Shown: piece after piece, positions 23,151-30,315 of the stretch
How the letters are laid out: every line of letters starts with the position of its first letter
Numbering within the stretch: position 1 is the stretch's first letter
Assembly (NCBI RefSeq): GCF_013409625.1
Contig: NZ_JACCBF010000001.1
Location: forward strand, 4,033,001-4,097,000
Source: Nocardioides kongjuensis
GTDB taxonomy: Bacteria; Actinomycetota; Actinomycetes; Propionibacteriales; Nocardioidaceae
Length of the DNA: 64,000 nt
Reading direction: 5' to 3'
Made by a program: the position numbers and the translations under genes
Notes under the pieces: model-generated
The model's database searches: none
The model's input: the letters and a program-made list of their open reading frames with translations, nothing else
What the model was told of the DNA's origin: nothing

Positions 23151-23834
23151 TCAGCAGGCCTGCTCGACCAGCGGGGCGAGCAGGCGGACCCGGGTCGCGA
23201 GCTCGTCGTACGCCAGGTCGAAGGCGGCCCGGGTGCCGGCCACGACCGGGTCGGGGACGGACCAGTGCACCTGGGAGGCCGCGCCCAGCTCCTCGTGCGC
23301 GCGGTCGCAGACGGTGACGACCAGGTCGTCGCCCCGCGGCGCCGGCCCGATGTCGTCGAGGTGGCGCGGTCGTACGTCGGGCAGGTCCAGCCCGTGCCGG
23401 CGGGCGGCGGACCGCGCCCCCGCGGCCACCCGGTCGGCCGGGTCGGTCCCGGCGGAGGTGGTGGGGATCGGGCTGGCCGCCCGCCACAGGGCGGCCGCCA
23501 GGTGGGACCGCGCCGTGTTGGCCGTGCAGACGAAGACCACCCTCCCGGGCCGGGCGAGCGAGGGGCCGCCGGTCGGCGGCAGGCCCGACGCCAGGCGCCA
23601 GTAGCTGCGCCGGCCGTCGCCCTCCGAGCGGTGGCGCGCGACGACCCCCGCGCGCTCGAGGACCTTCAGGTGGTGCGCGAGCAGGTTCGACGCGACGTCC
23701 AGGCGGGACGAGAGCTCGGACGACGCGGCGTCACCGACCGTCAGCAGGTCGACCACCCGCAGCCGGGTGGTGTCCGCGAGCGCCGCGTGGACCTCGGCCC
23801 GGCGCTCGACGGACCGAGTTTGCTCAACTTTCAT
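23151..23834 (-). CDS. ArsR-ArsC fusion: HTH repressor joined to LMW-PTP arsenate reductase
   Basis: 227 aa. Residues 1-85 form an ArsR-type winged helix (RAEVHAALADTTRLRVVDLLTVG, NLLAHHLKVLERAGVV) without an obvious Cys metal site in the recognition helix. Residues 98-227 form a low-molecular-weight phosphatase/arsenate reductase domain with the CX5R P-loop (FVCTANTARSHLAAALW) and the acid loop near VHWSVPDPV. The product may be a repressor that reduces or senses arsenate; whether the reductase half is active is unknown. The gene is divergent from the aquaporin gene, with TCAA/TTGA half-sites over its own start. Confidence 0.88.
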   Translation of the reverse strand: MKVEQTRSVERRAEVHAALADTTRLRVVDLLTVGDAASSELSSRLDVASNLLAHHLKVLERAGVVARHRSEGDGRRSYWRLASGLPPTGGPSLARPGRVVFVCTANTARSHLAAALWRAASPIPTTSAGTDPADRVAAGARSAARRHGLDLPDVRPRHLDDIGPAPRGDDLVVTVCDRAHEELGAASQVHWSVPDPVVAGTRAAFDLAYDELATRVRLLAPLVEQAC

Positions 23835-23855
23835 TGACTCAAGTTTGACTGAGCA
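23820..23855. promoter_or_regulatory. Candidate operator/promoter between the ArsR-ArsC fusion and the aquaporin gene
   Basis: The AT-rich 36 bp carries several TCAA/TTGA half-sites (for example TCAA-N6-TTGA across the fusion start, and TCAAGTTTGA) and an outer TTGCTCA/TGAGCAA inverted repeat. This differs in sequence from the other ArsR operators in the island, so it is probably read by the fusion repressor itself. Confidence 0.55.
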
Positions 23856-23871
23856 ATATCCGACGGTCAAG

Positions 23872-24558
23872 ATGTGCGTCGTGACCCCCACGCTCTCGCG
23901 CCGCCTGGTGGCCGAGCTCCTCGGCACCGCGTTCCTCGTCGCCACGGTGATCGGCTCCGGCATCGCCGCCAGCCGGCTCTCCCCCGGCGACACCGGCCTG
24001 CAGCTGCTCGAGAACAGCCTCGCCACCGGTGCCGCCCTGGTGGCGCTGATCATCGCGTTCCAGCCGGTGTCGGCCTCGTTCAACCCCGTCGTGACCCTCG
24101 TCGAGCGTGCCATCGGCCGGATCGGCACCACCGAGGCGGTGGCCTTCGTCGTCGCCCAGGTCGTCGGCGGCTGCCTCGGCGCGATCGCCGCCAACGTGAT
24201 GTTCGGCCTCGACGCCGTCGCCGTGTCCGGGCACACCCGCGACGGCGGTGGGGTGCTGCTCGGCGAGGCGGTCGCGACCTTCGGGCTGGTGCTCGTGGTG
24301 TTCGGGGCGCTGCGCTCGGACCGCATCGAGACGGTCGCGTACGCCGTCGGCGGCTACATCGCCGCGGCGTACTGGTTCACCAGCTCGACCAGCTTCGCCA
24401 ACCCGGCCGTGACCCTCGCACGGACCCTGTCCGACACCTTCGCCGGGATCGCGCCGTCCTCGGTCGCGGCGTTCGTCGCCCTCCAGCTGGTCGGCGGCGC
24501 GCTCGCCGCGCTCGCCGTCCGCTTCCTGCACCCCGCCGCGGCCGAGGAGGCCCGATGA
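23872..24558 (+). CDS. aqpS: AqpS-like aquaglyceroporin of the arsenic operon
   Basis: 228 aa MIP-family channel with six helices and two half-helix pore motifs, NPV in SASFNPVVTLVERA and NPA in TSFANPAVTLART. The selectivity-filter Arg that normally follows the second NPA is Val here. Arsenic-linked AqpS channels such as that of Sinorhizobium share this loss, which widens the pore for uncharged As(OH)3 (from memory of the family). Expected role is passive export of arsenite produced by ArsC. The stop overlaps the arsC ATG (ATGA). The start could also be the GTG at 23881. Confidence 0.85.
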   Translation: MCVVTPTLSRRLVAELLGTAFLVATVIGSGIAASRLSPGDTGLQLLENSLATGAALVALIIAFQPVSASFNPVVTLVERAIGRIGTTEAVAFVVAQVVGGCLGAIAANVMFGLDAVAVSGHTRDGGGVLLGEAVATFGLVLVVFGALRSDRIETVAYAVGGYIAAAYWFTSSTSFANPAVTLARTLSDTFAGIAPSSVAAFVALQLVGGALAALAVRFLHPAAAEEAR

Positions 24559-24950
24559 CCCCCACCGTCCTTTTCGTCTGCGTCCACAACGCCGGCCGCT
24601 CGCAGATGGCCGCGGGCTACCTGCAGCACCTCGCCGGCGACCGCATCGAGGTCCTCTCCGCCGGCTCGCAGCCCGCCGACCAGGTGAACCGGGTCGCGGT
24701 CGCGGCGATGGCCGAGGAGGGCATCGACATCGCGGCCGAGCAGCCGAAGGTGCTCACCGAGTCGGCCGTGCGCGAGGCCGACGTCGTGATCACGATGGGT
24801 TGCGGCGACGAGTGCCCGTTCTTCCCGGGCAAGCGCTACGAGGACTGGGTCCTCGACGACCCGGCCGGTCAGGGCATCGACGCCGTGCGGCCGATCCGCG
24901 ACGAGATCCGGCGCCGGGTCGAGGCGCTGGTCGCCGAGCTGATTCCCTAG
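24555..24950 (+). CDS. arsC: Arsenate reductase, LMW-phosphatase type
   Basis: 131 aa cytoplasmic enzyme reducing As(V) to As(III). The P-loop FVCVHNAGRSQMA holds the nucleophilic Cys and Arg; the redox Cys pair is in MGCGDECPFFPGKRYEDW, which indicates a thioredoxin-type Cys relay; DDPAGQGIDAVRPIRDEI is the family C-terminus. Translation is coupled to the aquaporin gene. Its last 4 bp overlap the convergent enoyl-CoA hydratase-family gene. Confidence 0.95.
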   Translation: MTPTVLFVCVHNAGRSQMAAGYLQHLAGDRIEVLSAGSQPADQVNRVAVAAMAEEGIDIAAEQPKVLTESAVREADVVITMGCGDECPFFPGKRYEDWVLDDPAGQGIDAVRPIRDEIRRRVEALVAELIP

Positions 24951-25954
24951 CCCGGGACCGGCGTCGACCAGGTCGGCGCGTGGTCCTTGTCGACCAGGAC
25001 CGACCGCACGCCCTCGACGAAGTCGGCGCTGCGGATCATCGCCGCCGCGCTCACGAGCTCGGCCTGCAGGCACTCCTCGAGCGATCGCCCCCGGCCCTCG
25101 ACGAGCAGGCGGTCGGTCATCGCGAGGCTGTACGGCGACGCCGCCTCCAGCGCGGCGAGCGTCTCCCCGGCCCAGGTCGCCGCCGGTCCCCCGTCGGCGA
25201 CCAGTCGGCCGAGCCGCGAGTGGATGCCGGTCAGGTCCGGCGAGCTGAACACCCACTCCAGCTCGGGCCGCACCGGCGCCAGCGCCCCGGCGGGGCCGGG
25301 CGACGAGGGCGCGAGCTCGCGCAGCAGCTGCTCGAGGGGGCCGTCGTACCCGGCGATCAGCTCGGGCAGGCGGGCCAGGTCGGCGGCCGAGCAGGCGTGG
25401 GTGGCGAGGCCGAGCGCGAGCGCGTCGGCGGCGCCGATCCGGGCGCCGGTCAGGCCGAGGTAGCGGCCGGTGTGGCCGGGCAGGCGGGGCAGGAAGTGGG
25501 AGCCGCCGACGTCGGGGAAGAACCCGATCTTCGTCTCCGGCATCGCGAAGGACGCCTCCGGCGAGACCACGACGAAGGTGCCGTGCACCGACAGGCCCAT
25601 CCCGCCGCCCATGCAGATGCCGCCGACCAGGGCGACGACGGGCACCGGGTAGCTGCCGAGCAGCGCGTTGACGGCGTACTCCGTCTCGAAGAAGCGCATG
25701 CTCTCCTCGTGCCGCCCGGCCAGTGAGTTCTCCCGGACCCGGCGGATGTCGCCGCCGGCGCAGAACGCCCGCTCCGACGCGCTCTCCACGACCACGGCGC
25801 GCAGGCCTGCCCCACGCCACTCCTCGAGCGCGGCGTGGATCCGCTCGACCATGGCGAGGGTGATCGCGTTGAGCGCTCGCGGCCGGTCGAGCACGATCCG
25901 GCCCACGGGCCCGAGGCGTTCGATGCGGACGTCGTCAGTGTCGACCTGCTGCAC
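24947..25954 (-). CDS. Enoyl-CoA hydratase/isomerase family, probable 3-hydroxyisobutyryl-CoA hydrolase
   Basis: 335 aa crotonase-fold protein. GRIVLDRPRALNAITLAMV at the start, the oxyanion-hole region ERAFCAGGDIRRV, and GICMGGGMGLSVHG with ASFAMPETKIGFFPDVGG match HIBCH-type hydrolases of valine degradation; the C-terminal extension ending in VDKDHAPTW is also typical. The GTG at 25954 lies 33 bp from a divergent gene. Other crotonase activities are possible, but HIBCH fits length and motifs best. Confidence 0.88.
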   Translation of the reverse strand: MQQVDTDDVRIERLGPVGRIVLDRPRALNAITLAMVERIHAALEEWRGAGLRAVVVESASERAFCAGGDIRRVRENSLAGRHEESMRFFETEYAVNALLGSYPVPVVALVGGICMGGGMGLSVHGTFVVVSPEASFAMPETKIGFFPDVGGSHFLPRLPGHTGRYLGLTGARIGAADALALGLATHACSAADLARLPELIAGYDGPLEQLLRELAPSSPGPAGALAPVRPELEWVFSSPDLTGIHSRLGRLVADGGPAATWAGETLAALEAASPYSLAMTDRLLVEGRGRSLEECLQAELVSAAAMIRSADFVEGVRSVLVDKDHAPTWSTPVPG

Positions 25955-25987
25955 GTCCAGCAGTCTCGCAGTGGGAGGCTGGACCCC

Positions 25988-26608
25988 GTGAACGGGGAGC
26001 AGCTGGCGGACTGGCTCGAGGGCCTCGGCCTCGCCGACCACCTGGCCGCGGCCGGGCTGCCGACCTTCGAGCGCGACCTCGGCGGTGTCGTGCGCTGGCG
26101 CGACCCGGTGACCGGTACGGCGCTCGGTGACGAGCAGCTCGCCGACCTCGACCGGGTGCTCCACCAAGACGGCGACGACCCGACCCACGCCGTGCCCCTG
26201 GCGCTGGTGCAGCTGCGCCGTCAGACCGAGGTCCGTAGCAGCCTGCTCGCCTCGCCGACCCACACCTACGCCAGCCTCGCCGAGGTGCGCGGGGTGTCGG
26301 AGAACGCCGCCCGGTTCGCGGTGCACAAGGCGGCCGAGCGCAACGCGCTGCTCGTGGTCCCCCACGACGGCGGGGTGCTGGTGCCGGCCTTCCAGCTGGG
26401 CGACGACGGCGAGCTGCGCCCCGAGCTGGCGGCCGTCCTCGAGCCGTTGCTCGCCTCGGCGATGGACGCGTGGCAGGTGTGGGCCTGGCTCACCCAGCCC
26501 GCCGGCCTGCTCGGCGGCCAGGTGCCGCACGAGGCCGCGCGGGACGACGACGAGGTCGCGATCGTGCGCCACGCCGCCGTGCGGCTCGCCGAGCGCGCCG
26601 GCCGCTGA
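25988..26608 (+). CDS. Hypothetical protein with an MbcA/Xre-antitoxin-like C-terminus
   Basis: 206 aa. The middle carries ASLAEVRGVSENAARFAVHKAAERNALLVV, an HTH-like pattern. The C-terminal half, LVPAFQLGDDGELRPELAAVLEPL with WQVWAWLTQPAGLLGG and PHEAARDDDEVAIV, follows the layout of the DUF2384/MbcA-ParS-Xre antitoxin family. No RES-domain or other toxin gene is adjacent, so an antitoxin role is doubtful and it may be a solitary regulator. GTG start with GGGAGG 9 nt upstream. Confidence 0.6.
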   Translation: MNGEQLADWLEGLGLADHLAAAGLPTFERDLGGVVRWRDPVTGTALGDEQLADLDRVLHQDGDDPTHAVPLALVQLRRQTEVRSSLLASPTHTYASLAEVRGVSENAARFAVHKAAERNALLVVPHDGGVLVPAFQLGDDGELRPELAAVLEPLLASAMDAWQVWAWLTQPAGLLGGQVPHEAARDDDEVAIVRHAAVRLAERAGR

Positions 26609-26618
26609 GCTCCCGGGG

Positions 26619-27065
26619 TCACGCCGGGACGAGCGAGCCCTCCGGCTGGAGGTGGGTGGTGATGCCGGTCATGTTCCAGGTGGTGATGGTGCCGACGGCG
26701 ACGACCAGGTCGGCCCGGCGCTCCTCGCCGAGCAGTCGCCCGGCCTCGTCCCACAGCTCGTCGTCGACGGCGTCGATGCCACCGGTGAGGCGCTCGGTGA
26801 ACGCGAGGGCCACGCGCTCGGTCTCGTCGAAGAACGGGCTCTCCTGCCAGGCGGCGACACCGTGCAGCTTGCGGCTCGGCGTACCGCGCCGCTCGAGGTC
26901 GGTGGCGTGCATGTCGACGCAGTACGCGCAGCCGTTGAGCTGCGAGGCGCGCAGCTTGACCAGGTCGTAGAGCACCGGGCCGAGCGACTTCTTCAGCCGG
27001 TTGTCGAGGGCCACGAGCGCCTGGAAGGTCTCGGGCGAGGCCTCGTGGGTGCGGGTGCGGGTCAT
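26619..27065 (-). CDS. AhpD-like carboxymuconolactone decarboxylase family protein
   Basis: 148 aa. The redox motif CAYCVDMH (CXXC plus His) sits in LVKLRASQLNGCAYCVDMHA, as in AhpD alkylhydroperoxidases. Expected to reduce peroxides or thiol adducts in the cytoplasm. ATG at 27065 with AGGAAG upstream. A TGGACA-N5-TGTCCA inverted repeat lies 15 bp before the start, and an Rrf2 regulator is encoded directly upstream on the same strand, which suggests peroxide- or nitrosative-stress control. Confidence 0.9.
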   Translation of the reverse strand: MTRTRTHEASPETFQALVALDNRLKKSLGPVLYDLVKLRASQLNGCAYCVDMHATDLERRGTPSRKLHGVAAWQESPFFDETERVALAFTERLTGGIDAVDDELWDEAGRLLGEERRADLVVAVGTITTWNMTGITTHLQPEGSLVPA

Positions 27066-27079
27066 GGTGCTTCCTTTCA

Positions 27080-27096
27080 TGGACATTGATTGTCCA
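27080..27096. promoter_or_regulatory. Rrf2-type operator ahead of the AhpD-like gene
   Basis: TGGACA-TTGAT-TGTCCA, perfect 6-bp arms. The same half-site TGGACAT recurs at 27624-27630 in front of the Rrf2 gene. Confidence 0.65.
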
Positions 27097-27118
27097 GTTA
27101 TGGACCGGAGCGAAGCGC

Positions 27119-27598
27119 TCAGGTGCGGGAGAAGTGCCGCCGGGCGTCAGCGGCGACACTGCGGGGCGTGGCCGCGGCGAGGTCGAGGACCGAGGTGGTG
27201 GCCAGCTCGCGGCGCCAGGCGAGCTCGGCGCCGCGCATGGCGTGCGCGATGCCGCAGGGCTTGGCGAACTCACGGGCCGGCCGGTCCTGGTTCATCCCTC
27301 GCTGCCGGATCTCGGTGCAGGCGAAGGCGTCGTCGGGACCCTCGATCGCCGCGACCACGTCCATCAGGGTGATCCGGCCGGCCGGCCGGGCCAGCCGGAC
27401 CCCGCCGTTCTTGCCGGGCACCGACTCGGTGATCCCGGCGCGGGTGAGCGCCTGGACCTGCTTGACGAGGTACGGCGCCGGCAGCTCGTAGGCCTCGGCC
27501 AGCCGCGCCACCGGGACCGGCGCAGCGCCCCCCTGGTCCTCCTGGAGCCAGTGCAGCAGCACGCAGACGTGGGCCGCCCACTCGACGCCCTCGTTCAT
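27119..27598 (-). CDS. Rrf2-family transcriptional regulator
   Basis: 159 aa. N-terminal winged helix (VARLAEAYELPAPYLVKQVQALTRAGITES, then GKNGGVRLARPAGRITLMDVVAAIEG) matches Rrf2. Only two Cys occur in the usual cluster loop (FACTEIRQRG, AKPCGIAH), one fewer than NsrR/IscR-type Fe-S sensors, so it may use thiol chemistry instead. ATG at 27598 with AAAGGAGG 8 nt upstream; its own promoter carries TGGACAT repeats, indicating autoregulation. It lies just upstream of the AhpD-like gene. Confidence 0.9.
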   Translation of the reverse strand: MNEGVEWAAHVCVLLHWLQEDQGGAAPVPVARLAEAYELPAPYLVKQVQALTRAGITESVPGKNGGVRLARPAGRITLMDVVAAIEGPDDAFACTEIRQRGMNQDRPAREFAKPCGIAHAMRGAELAWRRELATTSVLDLAAATPRSVAADARRHFSRT

Positions 27599-27623
27599 CC
27601 GCACCGCACTGCCTCCTTTTAAC

Positions 27624-27643
27624 TGGACATAGGACATCCATGT
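27624..27643. promoter_or_regulatory. Repeated TGTCC half-sites upstream of the Rrf2 gene
   Basis: TGGACATAGGACATCCATGT contains two GGACAT units one helical step apart plus the internal palindrome GGATGTCC on the minus strand. Matches the half-site upstream of the AhpD-like gene. Confidence 0.55.
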
Positions 27644-27677
27644 ATGAGTCCGCGTGGCAACCTGCCCGCTCGGGGAC

Positions 27678-28013
27678 TCAGCTCGACCGCGGCGCGTACA
27701 TGATGATCGCGACGCCGAGCAGGCACACCAGCGCGCCGGCGACGTCGTACCGGTCGGGGCGGAAGCCGTCGAGCGCCATCGCCCAGCCGAGCGAGCCGGC
27801 GACGAACACCCCGCCGTAGGCCGCCAGGATCCGGCCGAAGTGGGCGTCGGGCTGGAGCGTCGCGACGAAGCCGTAGAGACCGAGTGCGATCACGCCCGCA
27901 CCGATCCAGAGCCACCCGCGGTGCTCGCGCACGCCCTGCCACACCAGCCAGGCACCGCCGATCTCGGCGACCGCGGCGAGCACGAAGAGCGGGATCGAGC
28001 GCACCAGGTCCAT
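27678..28013 (-). CDS. YnfA/UPF0060-family small membrane protein
   Basis: 111 aa with four predicted helices. Family signature [18 protein letters not shown] at the N-terminus and [29 protein letters not shown] in the middle. YnfA proteins are SMR-like; transport activity is suggested but substrate is unknown. ATG at 28013 follows a divergent 86-bp gap to a small plus-strand gene. Confidence 0.92.
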   Translation of the reverse strand: MDLVRSIPLFVLAAVAEIGGAWLVWQGVREHRGWLWIGAGVIALGLYGFVATLQPDAHFGRILAAYGGVFVAGSLGWAMALDGFRPDRYDVAGALVCLLGVAIIMYAPRSS

Positions 28014-28099
28014 GGCCCGCATTCTCACAGGGTCCGGTCGGCTGCCCGGCTCGCGCGGGGGTACCGAAGGAGCACGACACCGAACCCGAGGAGGTCACC

Positions 28100-28306
28100 A
28101 TGAGAGGGATGGGCATCGTCGGTGTGCTGATCGTCGTGTGGCTGGCGTTCGGCGTGCTCGCTGCCGCGCAGCGCGGCTACCTCAACGGCGAGCGCGACGT
28201 GAACTGCCGGACCTTCAGCGACACGGCACTGACCGTGGTCGCGGGACCGCTCAACTACTTCGGCGTGAACCCGAAGGTCCACTGCAACGTCCGCCCGTCA
28301 CGCTGA
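28100..28306 (+). CDS. Small exported or membrane protein, 68 aa
   Basis: One N-terminal hydrophobic helix (GIVGVLIVVWLAFGVLAAAQRG) followed by a short polar part with two Cys (DVNCRTF, VHCNVR) that could pair outside the membrane. The Shine-Dalgarno GAGGAGG is excellent, so translation is likely. No function is recognised. The 57 bp after its stop contain a direct repeat (GAGGAGCACGC). Confidence 0.7.
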   Translation: MRGMGIVGVLIVVWLAFGVLAAAQRGYLNGERDVNCRTFSDTALTVVAGPLNYFGVNPKVHCNVRPSR

Positions 28307-28363
28307 GGAGCACGCTGAGGAGCACGCCGGGGCGCGCGGCGGGCCGGGAGGGCTGCGCGCCGC

Positions 28364-28600
28364 TCAGAAGTAGCCGCGCGGGCGCTCGGCGGTGTCGGCG
28401 GGGTCGCCGGGCCGGTAGCCGTCCTGCCACTCGATGATGGTGCTGCGCGCGTCCATGTCGACGTGCGGGTTCGCCCGGATGAACTCGTGGACGACGCGCT
28501 CGGGGTCGACCCGCTCGCGGTTCACGATCAACCGGCCGTACGCCACCAGCTCCCGCACCGTGAAGGTCCGCACCGCGTCGTAGCCCTGAGCCCGAGTCAT
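28364..28600 (-). CDS. Hypothetical small protein, 78 aa
   Basis: Soluble, acidic-ended protein: FTVRELVAYGRLIVNRERVDPERVVHEFIRANPHVD then IIEWQDGYRPGDPADTAERPRGYF. No family recognised with certainty. ATG at 28600 in a region divergent from the ABC-transporter operon. Conserved-looking Trp/Gly-rich C-terminus suggests a real gene rather than a chance frame. Confidence 0.55.
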   Translation of the reverse strand: MTRAQGYDAVRTFTVRELVAYGRLIVNRERVDPERVVHEFIRANPHVDMDARSTIIEWQDGYRPGDPADTAERPRGYF

Positions 28601-28680
28601 GGCAGCACGGTACCTCCGGTCGTCGCCGGACCGTCACCGAGCGTCGTTCGACGGGTCACCAGAAAGTTCTCCGGAATCAG

Positions 28681-28710
28681 GCTTGACCTTGACGCAGCGT
28701 CAACCCTGCA
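28681..28710 (+). promoter_or_regulatory. MerR-type promoter/operator of the ABC exporter operon
   Basis: A TTGACGC-AGC... inverted repeat (TTGAC-N5-GTCAA, 28689-28703) lies between a TTGACC -35 box and the start of the ABC operon, the usual position for MerR-family activation through an over-long spacer. A MerR gene is the third gene of the same operon. Confidence 0.7.
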
Positions 28711-28720
28711 CGCTTCCTTC

Positions 28721-29515
28721 ATGACCAACGAAACCACCCCCGGGCAACGCCCCGAACCGGCCATCCGGGTCGCCGGCGTGGAGAAGGCCTTCGGTGAGCT
28801 CGCGGTGCTCCGCGGTGTCGACCTCGAGGTCGCGCCGGGCAGCATCGTCGCCCTGCTGGGCTCCAACGGCGCCGGCAAGACCACCCTCATCCGGATCCTC
28901 GCGACACTGCTGAAGGCGGACGCCGGGACGGCCAGCGTGCAGGGCCACGACGTCGTGACCCAGGCCGACCGCGTGCGGCAGTCCTTCAGCCTGACCGGCC
29001 AGTTCGCCGCGGTCGACGAGATCCTGACCGGACGCGAGAACCTCGTGCTGGTGGGCCGGCTGCGCCACCTCCCCGACCCCGGGCGGATCGCGGACGCCCT
29101 GCTCGCACGGTTCTCCCTGACCGAGGCCGGGAACCGCTGCGCCGGCACCTACTCCGGCGGCATGCGCCGGCGCCTCGACATCGCGATGAGCCTGATCGGC
29201 GACCCGCCGGTGATCTTCCTCGACGAGCCGACCACCGGCCTCGACCCCCAGGCCCGGATCGAGGTGTGGCAGGCCGTGCGCGACCTGGCTGCGGGCGGCA
29301 CCACGGTGCTGCTCACCACGCAGTACCTCGACGAGGCCGAGGAGCTGGCCGACCGGATCGCGATCCTGCACCGCGGCCGGATCATCGTCGAGGGCACGCT
29401 CGCCGACCTCAAGCAGCTGCTGCCGCCGGCCCGGGTCGAGTACGTCGAGAAGCAGCCGACGCTCGAGGAGATCTTCCTCGCGCTCGTCGGCGACACCACT
29501 GGCGCCGAGAACTGA
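28721..29515 (+). CDS. ABC-2 exporter ATP-binding protein (DrrA-like)
   Basis: 264 aa. Walker A GSNGAGKTT, signature YSGGMRRRLDIA, Walker B VIFLDEPTTGLDP and the downstream His-equivalent region LLTTQYLDEAEEL are all present; the order fits DrrA-type drug exporters. ATG at 28721 without a strong ribosome-binding site, about 18 bp after the MerR operator. It forms an exporter with the permease 10 bp downstream. The substrate is probably a toxic small molecule also sensed by the MerR protein (inference). Confidence 0.93.
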   Translation: MTNETTPGQRPEPAIRVAGVEKAFGELAVLRGVDLEVAPGSIVALLGSNGAGKTTLIRILATLLKADAGTASVQGHDVVTQADRVRQSFSLTGQFAAVDEILTGRENLVLVGRLRHLPDPGRIADALLARFSLTEAGNRCAGTYSGGMRRRLDIAMSLIGDPPVIFLDEPTTGLDPQARIEVWQAVRDLAAGGTTVLLTTQYLDEAEELADRIAILHRGRIIVEGTLADLKQLLPPARVEYVEKQPTLEEIFLALVGDTTGAEN

Positions 29516-29525
29516 GGAGGACCCC

Positions 29526-30287
29526 ATGAGCACCCACGTCGTGAGCGACACCCGCACCCTGCTCGGCCGGTCGCTGCGCCACGTCCTGCGCAGCCCGGAC
29601 ACCATCATCACCACCGCGATCACGCCGATCGCCATGCTGCTGCTGTTCGTCTACGTCTTCGGCGCGGCGATCGACAGCGGCGACGGGAAGTACGTGGACT
29701 ACCTCCTGCCCGGGATCTTGCTGATCACCGTCGCCTCGGGGATCGCCTACACGTCGTACCGGCTCTTCCTGGACCTCAAGGGCGGCATCTTCGAGCGCTT
29801 CTTGTCGATGCCGATCGCCCGGTCCGCGGCACTGTGGGGCCACGTGCTGACCTCGCTGGTGGCCAACGCGATCTCGGTCGTGCTGGTCGTGCTGGTCGCC
29901 CTGCTGATGGGCTTCCGGTCGGGCGCCGGGGTCCTCGCCTGGCTCGGCGTGGCCGGGATCCTGGTCCTGTTCACGCTGGCCCTCACCTGGCTCGCGGTGA
30001 TCGCCGGCCTGGCCGCCAAGTCGCCGGACGGCGCCGGCGGGTTCGCCTACCCGATCATCTTCCTTCCGTTCATCAGCTCGGCCTTCGTGCCGACCGACGG
30101 GATGCCCGGTCCGGTGCGGTGGTTCGCCGAGCACCAGCCGGTCACCTCGATCGTGAACACGCTGCGCAACCTGCTCGCCGAGCAGCCGGTCGGCAACGAC
30201 GCGTGGATCGCCCTCGCCTGGTGCGTCGGCCTGCTCGTGCTGGCCCACGCCCTCGCGATGCGCGCCTACCGCCGCCGGTTCGCGTGA
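29526..30287 (+). CDS. ABC-2 type permease (DrrB-like)
   Basis: 253 aa with six predicted membrane helices. The central GIAYTSYRLFLDLKGGIFERFLSMPIARS loop and the late PIIFLPFISSAFVPTDGMPGPVRWFAEHQPVT block are typical of ABC-2/DrrB permeases. GAGGA precedes the ATG. Cotranscribed with the ATPase and the MerR regulator. Confidence 0.93.
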   Translation: MSTHVVSDTRTLLGRSLRHVLRSPDTIITTAITPIAMLLLFVYVFGAAIDSGDGKYVDYLLPGILLITVASGIAYTSYRLFLDLKGGIFERFLSMPIARSAALWGHVLTSLVANAISVVLVVLVALLMGFRSGAGVLAWLGVAGILVLFTLALTWLAVIAGLAAKSPDGAGGFAYPIIFLPFISSAFVPTDGMPGPVRWFAEHQPVTSIVNTLRNLLAEQPVGNDAWIALAWCVGLLVLAHALAMRAYRRRFA

Positions 30288-30315
30288 GCACCGGCGCGAC
30301 GGGCAGGCTGGAGCC

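Noticed and set aside
25988..26608. Toxin-antitoxin pair based on the MbcA-like C-terminus
   Set aside because: No RES-domain or other small toxin gene is adjacent on either side.
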